The position numbers and the translations under genes are program-made. From NCBI GenBank assembly GCA_036383515.1, contig DASVOE010000079.1, positions 1 through 64,000 on the forward strand: a DNA stretch of 64,000 bases. The letters run 5' to 3'. Below are positions 53,568 through 63,285 of the stretch, in pieces (the stretch's first letter is position 1; every line of letters starts with the position of its first letter). Under the pieces are notes generated by a model, which searched no databases, was not told the DNA's origin, and saw only the letters and a list, made by a program, of their open reading frames with translations. This DNA is from CADEDV01 sp036383515. GTDB taxonomy: Bacteria > Bacteroidota > Bacteroidia > Chitinophagales > Chitinophagaceae.

Positions 53568-56500
53568 ATGAAAAAAATCTTAATGACGGGTCTGTTTGCA
53601 TTCTTATTGTATAGTACTGCATTTGCGCAGGTGCCCACGATAAGCGCTGCCCAGTATATTATTACGATTCAAAGTAACCAGCCTAATGATTTTGATAATT
53701 ATCCTAACGTAAGTTACTCCCGCCAATACCTTTTTTACGATATAACAGGCACCCTTACTTCTACCATTGGTTCCTATGGGTATGGCAATTTTACACAGAC
53801 GATGTATGTAACGGAAGCTAAAAAACCAGAGACAGTGAGTGCAAGGCATTCTGTCAATTATCAATATTATTATTGTGAAAATTATGATCCCAATTGTGAA
53901 GGCGGCCTGCCACAAGCCCGGCAAGCAGGGAGCATTTCATCATCATCACCTGCAACAAAAAATAAAAAGGACCCTGGTGCGACTGAATCGGGCAGAACGA
54001 TGATTATCGAACCCAATTGTGGTTCCTGCTGGTGGCAAAACAACAGTTTTTATTCTTTGTATAATTCTATTCCGTTAAGCTATCCTAATTATGATACCAC
54101 CTTTATTTTTAATTCAAACTCTGTAACTATTTCTGTACGGCCTGCTGGCGATAATAATTATAATCTTCCGAGTTCTGACAATATCGCCATCAAAGCAGAA
54201 GGAGAAGTAACGGGTTATACCTGGGAATACCAGGTACTGGAACCTAATTCAAATACCTGGAGCCCTGTTCCTTCAGGATTGGTTCAATCCGGTGGAACAC
54301 AACTCATTTTGAATGGACAATCATTGTTGGGCTCCAACTGGATGAACCATATTAATAAAACGATCATTTTCCGCTTACGAAACAGCACTACGGGTGTTAC
54401 TTCTAATATTCTTATTTATACACACCGGTTATCTTCTCCTAAAATTGTTTCTGTACAGACATTTCAAAATCCCTGTTTCGGATTTGATACAGCCTATATC
54501 AAAGTAAAATTTGACAGGATGTTGCTGACGGATGAAAAAGTAAATGTTTTTCTAAAGGACACGGCTTTGGGATTGGATTATTCAGCATTAAATCTTTCTA
54601 ATACTGATATTGATGCAGCCACCACTACCTATACATGGCCCCGTGAGCTGGTACAGGGAGCTTATAAAGTTTCTTTGATCGGCAAGTATCATGATATAGC
54701 CACCTACACAGGTGCACCGGGACATTTTTCTTTTGCTAAAATTACTGACCCCGAATTAGTTCGTTTTTATCTCAACCAGGAATCTGTACTGTGTTATGGA
54801 GGCAACAGTGGTAAAATAACAGTTGCAGCAAAAGGCGGAGTAGGTAATTATAAATATGAATTGCTGCCTGTTGATTCTGCTTTTCAATCTGTATTTACAA
54901 ACTTTACGAGCCCGGTTCAGAATCCTGTCTATGGAACAACGGAGCAAACCATCAACGGTTTTAATTCGCAGGTACACAAAGTAAGAGTGCGGGATGGGAA
55001 CAATTGCATGAACAGGGATTCTATTGGCCGTGAAATTTTCAGGGAAATTTTGGTAAGGCAACCTGCCGAAGCGCTTGCCGTCACCTTGTTGAATGTATCA
55101 CCTATCACTTCATCAGATGTATCCAATGGCAGTATTAAAATACGATTAGCCGGTGGTTCCCCATTTGTCTATTCGCCGGAAGTAAACAATTACAAAAAAT
55201 ACCAGTTTGAGTGGCGTGACTCTGTAACGAACGCTTTAATTAATAATTATACGCTTGACACCGTTGGTAAATTTGAAACGGTCATTAATAACCTCTCTAA
55301 TGGCACTTATACTTTTAAAGCGTGGGATGCCTCGTATGGGATTGCTCCTTCTTATAATCAGCAGGGCTGTTATGTACTACTCCATATAAAAATAACACGG
55401 CCTGCTCCTCTTACCGTCTCTGTTGTAGTAGATAGTGTTATAAAATGCTATGGCAATACCAACGGTAAACTAAAAGCATTGGCAGCGGGCGGCGTTCCTG
55501 TTACTACTGATTCGGTGGTATACAATTTCACCTGGTATAAGTTAGTAAGCGGATCTTTTTCCAACCTCAATGTAAATGATAGTATGCTTCGCAACATCGG
55601 GGCCGGGGAATATAAAGTTGAAATCAGGGATAAGTATAATAACCTTAAACAATCTAACCTTTTCAATTTTACCCAACCAGCACTGATAGCAGCTTCTTCA
55701 TCGGTTACTTCTTCAAGTTGTTTCTTTACGCCGGATGGCAGCATGAGTGTAACAGCATCAGGTGGAACAGCCCCGTATAGTTATGAATGGAGTACGGGTC
55801 ATTTTACACCCACTGTTGCTAATGTGGCTGGTGGCGATTATGTTGTAGTTATTAAAGATGCAAATCTTTGCCTGGCCACCAAACAGGTAACCGTTACATC
55901 ACCTGCCAAAATCAACGTTACGCAACAGGTAACACCCGTGGGTTGCAATGGCAGCACGAGCGGGACTATTTCACTTACTGCAACAGGCGGAGCCGGCGGT
56001 TACACTTATTTATGGAGCAATGGAAATACAACTGCTGCTGCCAACAATCTTTCTGCAGGAAGGTATTGGTACCGGGTTACTGATGCCAATGGATGTTACG
56101 ATACAGATACGTTGGAATTAGATATACCGGAAGCCTATTCGGTAACAGCAGGAGCTGACCGTAAAATATGTATTGGACAAACCATTCAGTTAAAAGCACA
56201 GGTGAGCCAGACCACTGCTGCCTTAACCACTGTATGGAATGGACCGCAGGGAACCGTAAACGGAAATATAATCAATGTCAACACAGCCGGTACTTATATT
56301 GTCACTGTAACGAATGCGACCGGTTGCCAGAAAAAAGATACCGTTCTTGTCACGGCTGAGAATGCCACCGTTGCTACCAGCTTTACTGTCAGCACCCAGG
56401 CTTTTGCAGCAGAGAATACAACATTGGTCAATATCAGTCCCAGTTTGCAGGATAGCGCCACCTGGTTGCTACCCGTTAATTCAGCTATTACACTCATCAG

Positions 56501-56915
56501 CCAGAGTAAAACTTTTTGTGAACTGAAGTTTGCAGATACCGGTCGTTATGTAGTAGGTATCCGGGCTTATTACAGCAATGGTTGTATTGACGAAAAGTAT
56601 AAGGAAATCAACGTAGTTAAAAAAGAATCGTTCACCAACCTGGGCAACCAGGGTGATGCTTTCCTGAAACAATTTGGATTATTTCCCAATCCTACCAGCG
56701 GCAATTTTACACTCAATCTTTTATTTAATGCTGTAACGGTTGCCAGGGTTCGTGTCATTAATATTCTTACCAATACCACTATCAGTGACAGAATGCTGCA
56801 GAGCTCGGCGAGTTACTCGGAACAATTTAGTATTGGCAACCAGCCTGCCGGCACCTATATAGTGCTGATAGAAACGGCGAAAGGAAACTTTGTACACAAG
56901 CTGAATAAATTATAA
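53568..56915 (+). CDS. SprB-repeat surface protein with T9SS sorting domain
   Basis: A 1115-residue exported protein. The signal peptide ends TAFAQ. Residues 25-400 are an N-terminal region with tandem beta domains; SprB-like repeats run from about 610 to 870 (SVIKCYGNTNGKLKALAAG, SSCFFTPDGSMSVTASGG, PVGCNGSTSGTISLTATGG), each with a TAPYSYEWS or GYTYLWSNG core. The last about 80 residues (FPNPTSGNFTLNLLFNAV to the terminal HKLNKL) are a type A T9SS sorting domain. SprB repeats are known from gliding adhesins, but here they sit in a compact toxin locus, where they could hold the toxin at the cell surface. Confidence 0.85.
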   Translation: MKKILMTGLFAFLLYSTAFAQVPTISAAQYIITIQSNQPNDFDNYPNVSYSRQYLFYDITGTLTSTIGSYGYGNFTQTMYVTEAKKPETVSARHSVNYQYYYCENYDPNCEGGLPQARQAGSISSSSPATKNKKDPGATESGRTMIIEPNCGSCWWQNNSFYSLYNSIPLSYPNYDTTFIFNSNSVTISVRPAGDNNYNLPSSDNIAIKAEGEVTGYTWEYQVLEPNSNTWSPVPSGLVQSGGTQLILNGQSLLGSNWMNHINKTIIFRLRNSTTGVTSNILIYTHRLSSPKIVSVQTFQNPCFGFDTAYIKVKFDRMLLTDEKVNVFLKDTALGLDYSALNLSNTDIDAATTTYTWPRELVQGAYKVSLIGKYHDIATYTGAPGHFSFAKITDPELVRFYLNQESVLCYGGNSGKITVAAKGGVGNYKYELLPVDSAFQSVFTNFTSPVQNPVYGTTEQTINGFNSQVHKVRVRDGNNCMNRDSIGREIFREILVRQPAEALAVTLLNVSPITSSDVSNGSIKIRLAGGSPFVYSPEVNNYKKYQFEWRDSVTNALINNYTLDTVGKFETVINNLSNGTYTFKAWDASYGIAPSYNQQGCYVLLHIKITRPAPLTVSVVVDSVIKCYGNTNGKLKALAAGGVPVTTDSVVYNFTWYKLVSGSFSNLNVNDSMLRNIGAGEYKVEIRDKYNNLKQSNLFNFTQPALIAASSSVTSSSCFFTPDGSMSVTASGGTAPYSYEWSTGHFTPTVANVAGGDYVVVIKDANLCLATKQVTVTSPAKINVTQQVTPVGCNGSTSGTISLTATGGAGGYTYLWSNGNTTAAANNLSAGRYWYRVTDANGCYDTDTLELDIPEAYSVTAGADRKICIGQTIQLKAQVSQTTAALTTVWNGPQGTVNGNIINVNTAGTYIVTVTNATGCQKKDTVLVTAENATVATSFTVSTQAFAAENTTLVNISPSLQDSATWLLPVNSAITLISQSKTFCELKFADTGRYVVGIRAYYSNGCIDEKYKEINVVKKESFTNLGNQGDAFLKQFGLFPNPTSGNFTLNLLFNAVTVARVRVINILTNTTISDRMLQSSASYSEQFSIGNQPAGTYIVLIETAKGNFVHKLNKL

Positions 56916-56958
56916 TAAGGACTCAACTGCTCAATAGTAAAAATTAAAAGCAAGTAAG

Positions 56959-59900
56959 ATGAAAAAAATTGCCCGGAATATATTAACTGCTCTATCGGTT
57001 TTTTTCTTTCCCGTTGTTGCTGTTGCTCAAATAAGTCCTGTGCAGATAACGCCACAATTACTGGCGCCCTATAGTTTGCAGGTAAGTGATTATTATGCGG
57101 GCATTCAACCGAGGATGCAGGTGCTGGTGCTGAACCGTGATATTAATCAACCCACGATCCAGGTAAAACTAAAGATGACGGTAGAAAGTCAGAACTGCCG
57201 GATGCGGACAAAGGATAATGCAGCCACGCCAACACTTACACTTACCAGCGGCATACCTTATTATATGACACCGCAGGATTTGCAGGCTTATTTCTCTGCA
57301 GCTAATTTAGATTTTACGGGAGGTTATAGCGAGCAGGAATATGTTCAAACAGGAAGATTGCCCGAAGGACTTTACAGTTTTTACTTTGAAGCGTTTGAAC
57401 TTTTCACCGGTAACCTGGTAAGTAATAAAGGCTTTGCACTCGGGTGGCTTACGCTGACTGATCCTCCTTTATTAAATACACCGGCAAAAGCAGAAGGCGT
57501 TATCCCTTCTAACCCGCAGAACATTATTTTCAACTGGACACCGCGGCACAACACCAGTCCCACGGCCGGTTACTATACCGATTATGTTTTTACACTGGCA
57601 GAATACAATGATCTCAACCTGGGACCTGAAGCCAGTTTCACCAGCAGTCCTCCTTTATTTATTGACAGTGTGCAAACAACAACGTATTTATTTGGTCCCG
57701 GGCATCCGCAACTCATAGCCGGTAAACGATATGCCTGGCGGGTGCAGGCCAAAGCCAAAGATGGTGCGCAGCAGTTGGCCATGTTCCGCAACAATGGATT
57801 TAGTGAAGTGTTCTGGTTTACCTATCAGAATAATTGTCCTGTTCCATTGGGTATAACGGCTACGGTTCAGGGCTTACGATCTACTATTGAATGGCAGAAT
57901 AATCCTCAACACCTGGAATGGAAAGTAGAATACCGGGAAAAAAATAACCCTGATGCACAATGGTTCAATCTTGGCAACACGTTGCCACGGGTGATGCTGA
58001 CAGATTTAAAACCAGGTACACAATATGAATACCGGGTAGGCGGCAGTTGCGAGGTTGGCAATTTTACTTATAGCGCTCTATATAGTTTTAGCACAGCAGG
58101 CAGCCCTGTGCCACCTGTTGCTAACTGTGGTGATAGCACACTGCCTTTACCCGGCGGTGGTCAAACCCTGCAAACATTAAATGCAGGAGATACGATCCGA
58201 GCCGGAAGTTTTACGGTGCATGTTGGTTATGCAACAGGTACGGGAAGTTTTACAGGAACAGGTTATGTGATTGTGCCGTGGCTGATGAATGCAAAAGTGG
58301 AAGTGAGGTTTACTACCATAACGCTGAGCCTCGATCGTAAACTGCTTAGCGGGGTTATTGAAACAACATATGATCCAACGGAGAGTGGGATAGATGATAT
58401 TGATGAATATGTTGACATATTTACTGCCGGCCATGGAGTAGGTGATGTAATAACCGGGGAGGTGACTGCCGATACGACGCTCACCTATAATGTGCAATGG
58501 CCAGGAGGAATAACTAGGCAATTGCCTCCAAATTATAATTCCGAAACGGGAACAGGTACCGGACCAATAATCATTACGATTCAGCCGCAGGGTGGTGGTG
58601 CTACTAATTCTTTCGAAGTTGAAAAGTTACCGACTACTATAAAGGATAAAGATGGTAACGTGTACCAGGTAGATAAAAACGGTAACGTCGCTAAGATTGG
58701 CAAGGCCGGGGGAGACGCCTTGTTAAAAACCATGAATACAAAAGTGATTGATAAGGATAAGGCCGAAGTAAAATTTGTGGACTACCCGGCCAAGCAGGTA
58801 TATGCTTTTGATGAATGGAAGGAAGTGTACAAGAAAAGCAACACATTTAATAAAGAGTATGAACGCATAGGTGATTATTATGTAAGCCAGAAAGCGATAG
58901 CCCCGGGACAAACGGATTATCTGAAAGCTGTAGTCACTATCACCGACCCAGCTATTCATACAGACAGTATTCAATTTGTAAATGGTAAAGGAACGATCTA
59001 TACCAGCACTTCACTGGGCAGTAATGCCTATGAGATAGCAATAGTCGGCGGTCCTGAAAAAGATGCACAGGAAATTTATGCGGTATATAAACAAACGAGT
59101 GCCAAGACGCTGAACCTGGGTAAGGTGAAGGTGTCGAGTTATCCAAAGAGGGAATATAAGGTAAAATTAGTTCCGGTAAATGGAGCCGCAATTAATTTGA
59201 ACGACATTTCTAACGTACTAAAAAATGTTTATAGTAAGGCAAACATATTTTTCAATATAACCGTGGAAGATAACTTCTCAAATACATCATGGGATGTTAC
59301 TAATAATGGCCTGGATGTGAAAGGGAGCGGAGTTTTTTCTGACTATACAAGTGAAATGAAAAATCTAAATGCTTCATTTCGGAATTCACGAAATGTATCA
59401 GACAATTCATTTTATTTATTTGTATTGAGTTCTGCGTCTGACAGTGTAATAAGAGGATATATGCCCAGAGGAAAACAAATCGGGTATCTTTTTAATAACG
59501 GGAATAATCAAATAGGGCAAACTACAGCTCACGAAATTGGTCATGGATGTTTTTCATTAAAGCATATAACAGAAATAGGAGCATTTGAACAGAATGATCT
59601 GTCCAATAACCTAATGAACTATTTTGATGATATTCAAATCTCAAAGTACCAATGGGACTTGCTTCATGACCCGGCTCTTGTCATGACATTGTTTGATAGT
59701 GATGGTGATGGTATGAGCCTTTCAAAGCCATATATAAAATGTATAAAGGATCAGGATTTGATTAATTCTTTAGCTAATGCATTTTATGATCCAAACAATA
59801 AAAAAGTTAAACTGCCTGCAGGAGCGATGCCTTATGCTTTTTTTGGTTTCAAAGAAACCGGATATTACGGTAAACTAGCAGGATTTAAATACAATGGTAG

Positions 59901-62295
59901 GTATTATATATATTTTTTGGATCCTGATGATAACATGTCTTTTGCCGGCTTCTATGCCCCAATTGATGATTCAAATGATAAAATATATCTTGAAGCTGCC
60001 AATGGAACATCAAGATTGGTACTGATTGATGAAAATAATTCTATTAATGGTAAAACTTTGGCTGATTGTGAATGTAATGTATATTATTCTGTTTTTGAAC
60101 CTAAGAAGCAAAAGAAAATTGATGGAGCAGTAACTGGAAAAATTAAACCTGAGAATAAACAGGAAAGAGAAATCGTCAAAGTGTGTACCAGGGCATATTA
60201 CTCTCCTCATGAGTTAATGGTACAAGCAGCAGATGGAACTTCTACATGGGGCGAAAAACTTGTCAAACAACTCAACTATAATCTTCAACTGAATAAAGAT
60301 GCGGATATCAAGTTTGGAGCTGATTTGCATATAGTGGGAGATAAGTCAATTAAATATATAGAGCCTGGTCTCGATTATAAAGGAAATACTGTCTTAAGAA
60401 AGAAGTATACATGGGATGAGCTAAATAGAAAATTAGCCTATTTAGAATTAACCACAGGCTACCAGTTGCACATGAGAATTATTGCGAACTGGTGTACCTT
60501 TTTACAAGATGATGCTGATCAATTTGCAAAAGATGTGTTTGATAATAGCAATATTGATAAGGAGTTTGGTATTTATTGTATGGTTATGATAAATGACCGT
60601 TTAAATTTTGACGAAATCGGAGCTTACACTTTCGGTATTGCGTTTGGGGCAAGTGTAAAAGAAAGTGATAAACAAATTGTACGGAATTTTATTAAAGCAA
60701 CACCTGGCGTAGTAGCTTATGAGTTGCCATACAGCATTATTCAGGTTTATAAAGAAATTCCCAAATCCAGGCTAGTATATACATATCAAATTTCAAAACC
60801 AACTCAGGCAGATATTAACGACCGGTCAAACAGAATTTCAAGTAGCCAGACTTATCCTCCCTTAACAGGTAAGATAAAATTGACAGTACAGAAAGTATCT
60901 GCTGAAAAAGGTGAAGCAATTGGGACTGAGTATATAATAATGAATGAAGATTTCACTTCTACGATTGGACAGGTGGTGTCTTCCCAGTTTGAATTAAAAG
61001 AATGGAAAGTAGAAGAATATGGCTTGCCGGTTGCAAAAATTCTTGGAACGAAGAAGGCAGACTGGAATTACTATTATTGGGATGGAGGCAAAGATAACCA
61101 GCAAAGCCCGATAATTAAAAATGCAGCCCCTACTGTAGGAGCTTGTAATTTTACATTGAATAAAAGTTGTGCAGATGTTTTAATTGACAACATATTTACT
61201 ATAGCTACGTTAGTGACAGCACCCAGTGCCAGGCTGTCAGCATTAGTAATTTCTTCCGCTCTGATATATTATGGGTATAATGGGGAATGGGATGAATTTG
61301 GAAGTTACCTTGCGGCACTTGGTGTTCCAGTCGCTTTTCAGGCAGTAAAAGGTATAGTAACTACAGGGTACAGAGTTATTAAATTTACAGGAAATAGGCT
61401 TGTATCTATTTTTAATGATTACAGAGTTGCCTTAGAATTCAGGAATGTAGTCAGCTCTGGTCCAACAAGGGAAGCAATAGAACAGTTGCTTTCGAAGCAA
61501 CTAAATACAGGAGTTGAAGAATATATTATCTCTAATCCTGCTACTAGAAATTATTATATTGCTTTTGAAAGGGGACAAACCAGTTCGGTAGCAAACAAGG
61601 TAGTTGTGGGTTACCTTGATGAAGCTGGTGGGAATAAGAAAATTGTTATTACAGGATATGCGGAGAACACCAATTTTATTATCGAATCTATAGATGAATT
61701 TCAATTAAGAAAACTGGCTGATGATGTTGTTAAGCAGTCCCAAGGAATTAAAAGTTGGATGGCTCAGGGGGCCAAGTATTCAGATAATATATCGTCAAGA
61801 GAAGCTAAAAATTTTATTACAGACAAACTCGAAAAGTTTAAAAGAGCAAAAAGCTTTATGAAGGAGAAAACCGGCCAGCAATATAATGAGAGTACGGATC
61901 TTCATTTTTCTGATCAAACAGATTCGCATCTGAAAGGGATTGATTTCGACAGAAATGTGCAAATTTCTCAAAAAAGAGAATTTTATGCATGGGTTTTAGA
62001 AAAAAATGTAATAAAAGATGCTTCAGGAAACCCTATAGGAATAAAACAGGGGGAATTGGGAAGCTATTTTACAAATGAATCCGCTAACCCCAATTTTATT
62101 GGTATTAATCCAGAAGGACGTTATAAATTTAAAATAACATTGAATTCAGATGCAGACGTTTTAGAATCATTTACAACGGATATAAAAGCCTGGGATGCGC
62201 CTGGTATATTTTATAAGGGAGGCGATATTCAATACTTTAACCCTCAAATCAGAACTATGAATTTTAATGTTCAATATATAGCTAAATATGAATAA
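56959..62295 (+). CDS. TANFOR-domain polymorphic toxin with zincin-like peptidase and C-terminal toxin domain
   Basis: A 1778-residue exported protein. Signal peptide (ends VVAVAQ) is followed by a TANFOR-type domain (VQITPQLLAPYSLQVSDYY, YVQTGRLPEGLYSFYFEAF) to about residue 290 and an Fn3 domain. A zincin-like domain has His858, Glu859, His862 in TTAHEIGHGCFSLKHITE with a Met-turn NLMNYF, known in Bacteroidota polymorphic toxins. A hydrophobic segment near 1400-1480 could be a membrane-crossing region. The C-terminus (about 1650-1778: GELGSYFTNESANPNF, KGGDIQYFNPQIR) resembles polymorphic toxin type 46 domains from memory. Base composition falls sharply from about 59,200. It ends overlapping a candidate immunity gene. 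Confidence 0.82.
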   Translation: MKKIARNILTALSVFFFPVVAVAQISPVQITPQLLAPYSLQVSDYYAGIQPRMQVLVLNRDINQPTIQVKLKMTVESQNCRMRTKDNAATPTLTLTSGIPYYMTPQDLQAYFSAANLDFTGGYSEQEYVQTGRLPEGLYSFYFEAFELFTGNLVSNKGFALGWLTLTDPPLLNTPAKAEGVIPSNPQNIIFNWTPRHNTSPTAGYYTDYVFTLAEYNDLNLGPEASFTSSPPLFIDSVQTTTYLFGPGHPQLIAGKRYAWRVQAKAKDGAQQLAMFRNNGFSEVFWFTYQNNCPVPLGITATVQGLRSTIEWQNNPQHLEWKVEYREKNNPDAQWFNLGNTLPRVMLTDLKPGTQYEYRVGGSCEVGNFTYSALYSFSTAGSPVPPVANCGDSTLPLPGGGQTLQTLNAGDTIRAGSFTVHVGYATGTGSFTGTGYVIVPWLMNAKVEVRFTTITLSLDRKLLSGVIETTYDPTESGIDDIDEYVDIFTAGHGVGDVITGEVTADTTLTYNVQWPGGITRQLPPNYNSETGTGTGPIIITIQPQGGGATNSFEVEKLPTTIKDKDGNVYQVDKNGNVAKIGKAGGDALLKTMNTKVIDKDKAEVKFVDYPAKQVYAFDEWKEVYKKSNTFNKEYERIGDYYVSQKAIAPGQTDYLKAVVTITDPAIHTDSIQFVNGKGTIYTSTSLGSNAYEIAIVGGPEKDAQEIYAVYKQTSAKTLNLGKVKVSSYPKREYKVKLVPVNGAAINLNDISNVLKNVYSKANIFFNITVEDNFSNTSWDVTNNGLDVKGSGVFSDYTSEMKNLNASFRNSRNVSDNSFYLFVLSSASDSVIRGYMPRGKQIGYLFNNGNNQIGQTTAHEIGHGCFSLKHITEIGAFEQNDLSNNLMNYFDDIQISKYQWDLLHDPALVMTLFDSDGDGMSLSKPYIKCIKDQDLINSLANAFYDPNNKKVKLPAGAMPYAFFGFKETGYYGKLAGFKYNGRYYIYFLDPDDNMSFAGFYAPIDDSNDKIYLEAANGTSRLVLIDENNSINGKTLADCECNVYYSVFEPKKQKKIDGAVTGKIKPENKQEREIVKVCTRAYYSPHELMVQAADGTSTWGEKLVKQLNYNLQLNKDADIKFGADLHIVGDKSIKYIEPGLDYKGNTVLRKKYTWDELNRKLAYLELTTGYQLHMRIIANWCTFLQDDADQFAKDVFDNSNIDKEFGIYCMVMINDRLNFDEIGAYTFGIAFGASVKESDKQIVRNFIKATPGVVAYELPYSIIQVYKEIPKSRLVYTYQISKPTQADINDRSNRISSSQTYPPLTGKIKLTVQKVSAEKGEAIGTEYIIMNEDFTSTIGQVVSSQFELKEWKVEEYGLPVAKILGTKKADWNYYYWDGGKDNQQSPIIKNAAPTVGACNFTLNKSCADVLIDNIFTIATLVTAPSARLSALVISSALIYYGYNGEWDEFGSYLAALGVPVAFQAVKGIVTTGYRVIKFTGNRLVSIFNDYRVALEFRNVVSSGPTREAIEQLLSKQLNTGVEEYIISNPATRNYYIAFERGQTSSVANKVVVGYLDEAGGNKKIVITGYAENTNFIIESIDEFQLRKLADDVVKQSQGIKSWMAQGAKYSDNISSREAKNFITDKLEKFKRAKSFMKEKTGQQYNESTDLHFSDQTDSHLKGIDFDRNVQISQKREFYAWVLEKNVIKDASGNPIGIKQGELGSYFTNESANPNFIGINPEGRYKFKITLNSDADVLESFTTDIKAWDAPGIFYKGGDIQYFNPQIRTMNFNVQYIAKYE

Positions 62296-62791
62296 TATAA
62301 ATTTATTTATCGACAGGCTTTGGGGGGCTCAAAACCAAACCACCATTTTTTATTTTATTTATTATAGTATTAATTGCAGGCTTTTATCAATTGAAAATTT
62401 AATTGATCGCTTGGCGCTTGATAGTAGCTGGAAAACGAAAGCATCTGATACAAGGCTTGAATTTGAAAAAAATTTCCCTGATTATTCTGTTGATAGATCG
62501 TATTCAGTTATCATTTCAATCAATAAGGATCAAGCTGACCGATGGAATATGATTTCCCTTTCGACCAATGATTCGTTTTCAGATATTAGTAGATTAGTAA
62601 AGGAGTTCTCATTGAAATATGAGATGTCAAGTAGCCCCAGAGGTGAATCTTCTGTTTTTTTTATTACAGAGCAATCAGATGTTAATGGACCATTTATCAT
62701 TCAAAGCCTTACCACAAATTACATAGAACCCAATTCTTCATTTGATGAAAAGAAAATAGAAGTGGCAGTAATAAAAATGGGAATTATATAG
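62288..62791 (+). CDS. Candidate immunity protein of the TANFOR toxin
   Basis: A 167-residue cytoplasmic protein with no signal peptide. Its ATG overlaps the last eight bases of the toxin gene (atgaataa), a strong sign that toxin and immunity are made together. Base composition is as low as in the toxin C-terminus. The sequence (LIDRLALDSSWKTKASDTR, SVDRSYSVIISINKDQADR, GESSVFFITEQSDVNGPFI) matches no immunity family that I recognise. The role rests on position and composition only. Confidence 0.6.
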   Translation: MNNINLFIDRLWGAQNQTTIFYFIYYSINCRLLSIENLIDRLALDSSWKTKASDTRLEFEKNFPDYSVDRSYSVIISINKDQADRWNMISLSTNDSFSDISRLVKEFSLKYEMSSSPRGESSVFFITEQSDVNGPFIIQSLTTNYIEPNSSFDEKKIEVAVIKMGII

Positions 62792-62859
62792 TATCAATTG
62801 TTGCCAAGGGCATGCATTCTGCACCTCTTGTTTTGCGGTTGTTGGTAGCCATTATTCCG

Positions 62860-62885
62860 TTGCTGGTGTTTTCTTCTACCAGCAA
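62860..62885. repeat. Hairpin repeat, copy 1
   Basis: ttgctggt (62860-62867) and accagcaa (62878-62885) pair perfectly around the loop gttttcttct. It lies 68 bases after the candidate immunity gene. A second hairpin with nearly the same stem and T-rich loop follows the second immunity gene (63841-63869), so the two look like copies of one element. Confidence 0.65.
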
Positions 62886-63099
62886 CCCAATATTTATATT
62901 CTTCAGGCAATGTACACATACTTGACCTTACAGGTTCCCTCGTTGTCCATGGTGTTCCTTAAATGAATGGAAATGATAGCTGGATAAATAAAAAAACTGA
63001 GCCGTTACCCTTCGTTTAAAAGAAGGATCGACTTTACTAAAGCCGTCAATTTGCAGTTATGGCAACTATGATTACTTGATTCAGAAGCAGGGATAATAA

Positions 63100-63267
63100 A
63101 TGAATTTCGGTATTAGATTTCCTTTTTTTGTATGGTGTGGGATAATTGTCGTGAGTTGCGAACTCATTCCAACTCTTCGGCACAGCCCATCAGGGAGCAG
63201 GGCAACGGGCGAGGCTCATAGTGGATCAGCTGCTCAGTGGCGTGCATATTTTGGTTCTGGGTATTAA
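63100..63267 (+). CDS. Possible small lipoprotein (55 residues)
   Basis: An ATG-started frame. The N-terminus MNFGIRFPFFVWCGIIVVSC has a positive residue, a hydrophobic core and a lipobox Cys at residue 20 (VVSC), so it could be a lipoprotein. The rest (LRHSPSGSRATGEAHSG, AQWRAYFGSGY) is polar. It ends 18 bases before the SMI1/KNR4-like gene. It could be a small partner, or the remains of a larger gene. I do not recognise it. Confidence 0.3.
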   Translation: MNFGIRFPFFVWCGIIVVSCELIPTLRHSPSGSRATGEAHSGSAAQWRAYFGSGY

Positions 63268-63285
63268 AAATCTTAAATTGGATTA

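Larger units (their letters stand above)
62792..63285. other. Stretch between the two immunity genes
   Basis: 494 bases between the immunity genes. It contains a hairpin (62860-62885), a small lipoprotein-like frame (63100-63267) and, in another frame, an open stretch of 43 codons from 63155 that ends taa overlapping the next ATG as TAATG. Base composition is higher than in the immunity genes. It looks like a scar of earlier toxin-cassette exchange rather than a normal spacer, but this is inference. Confidence 0.4.
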
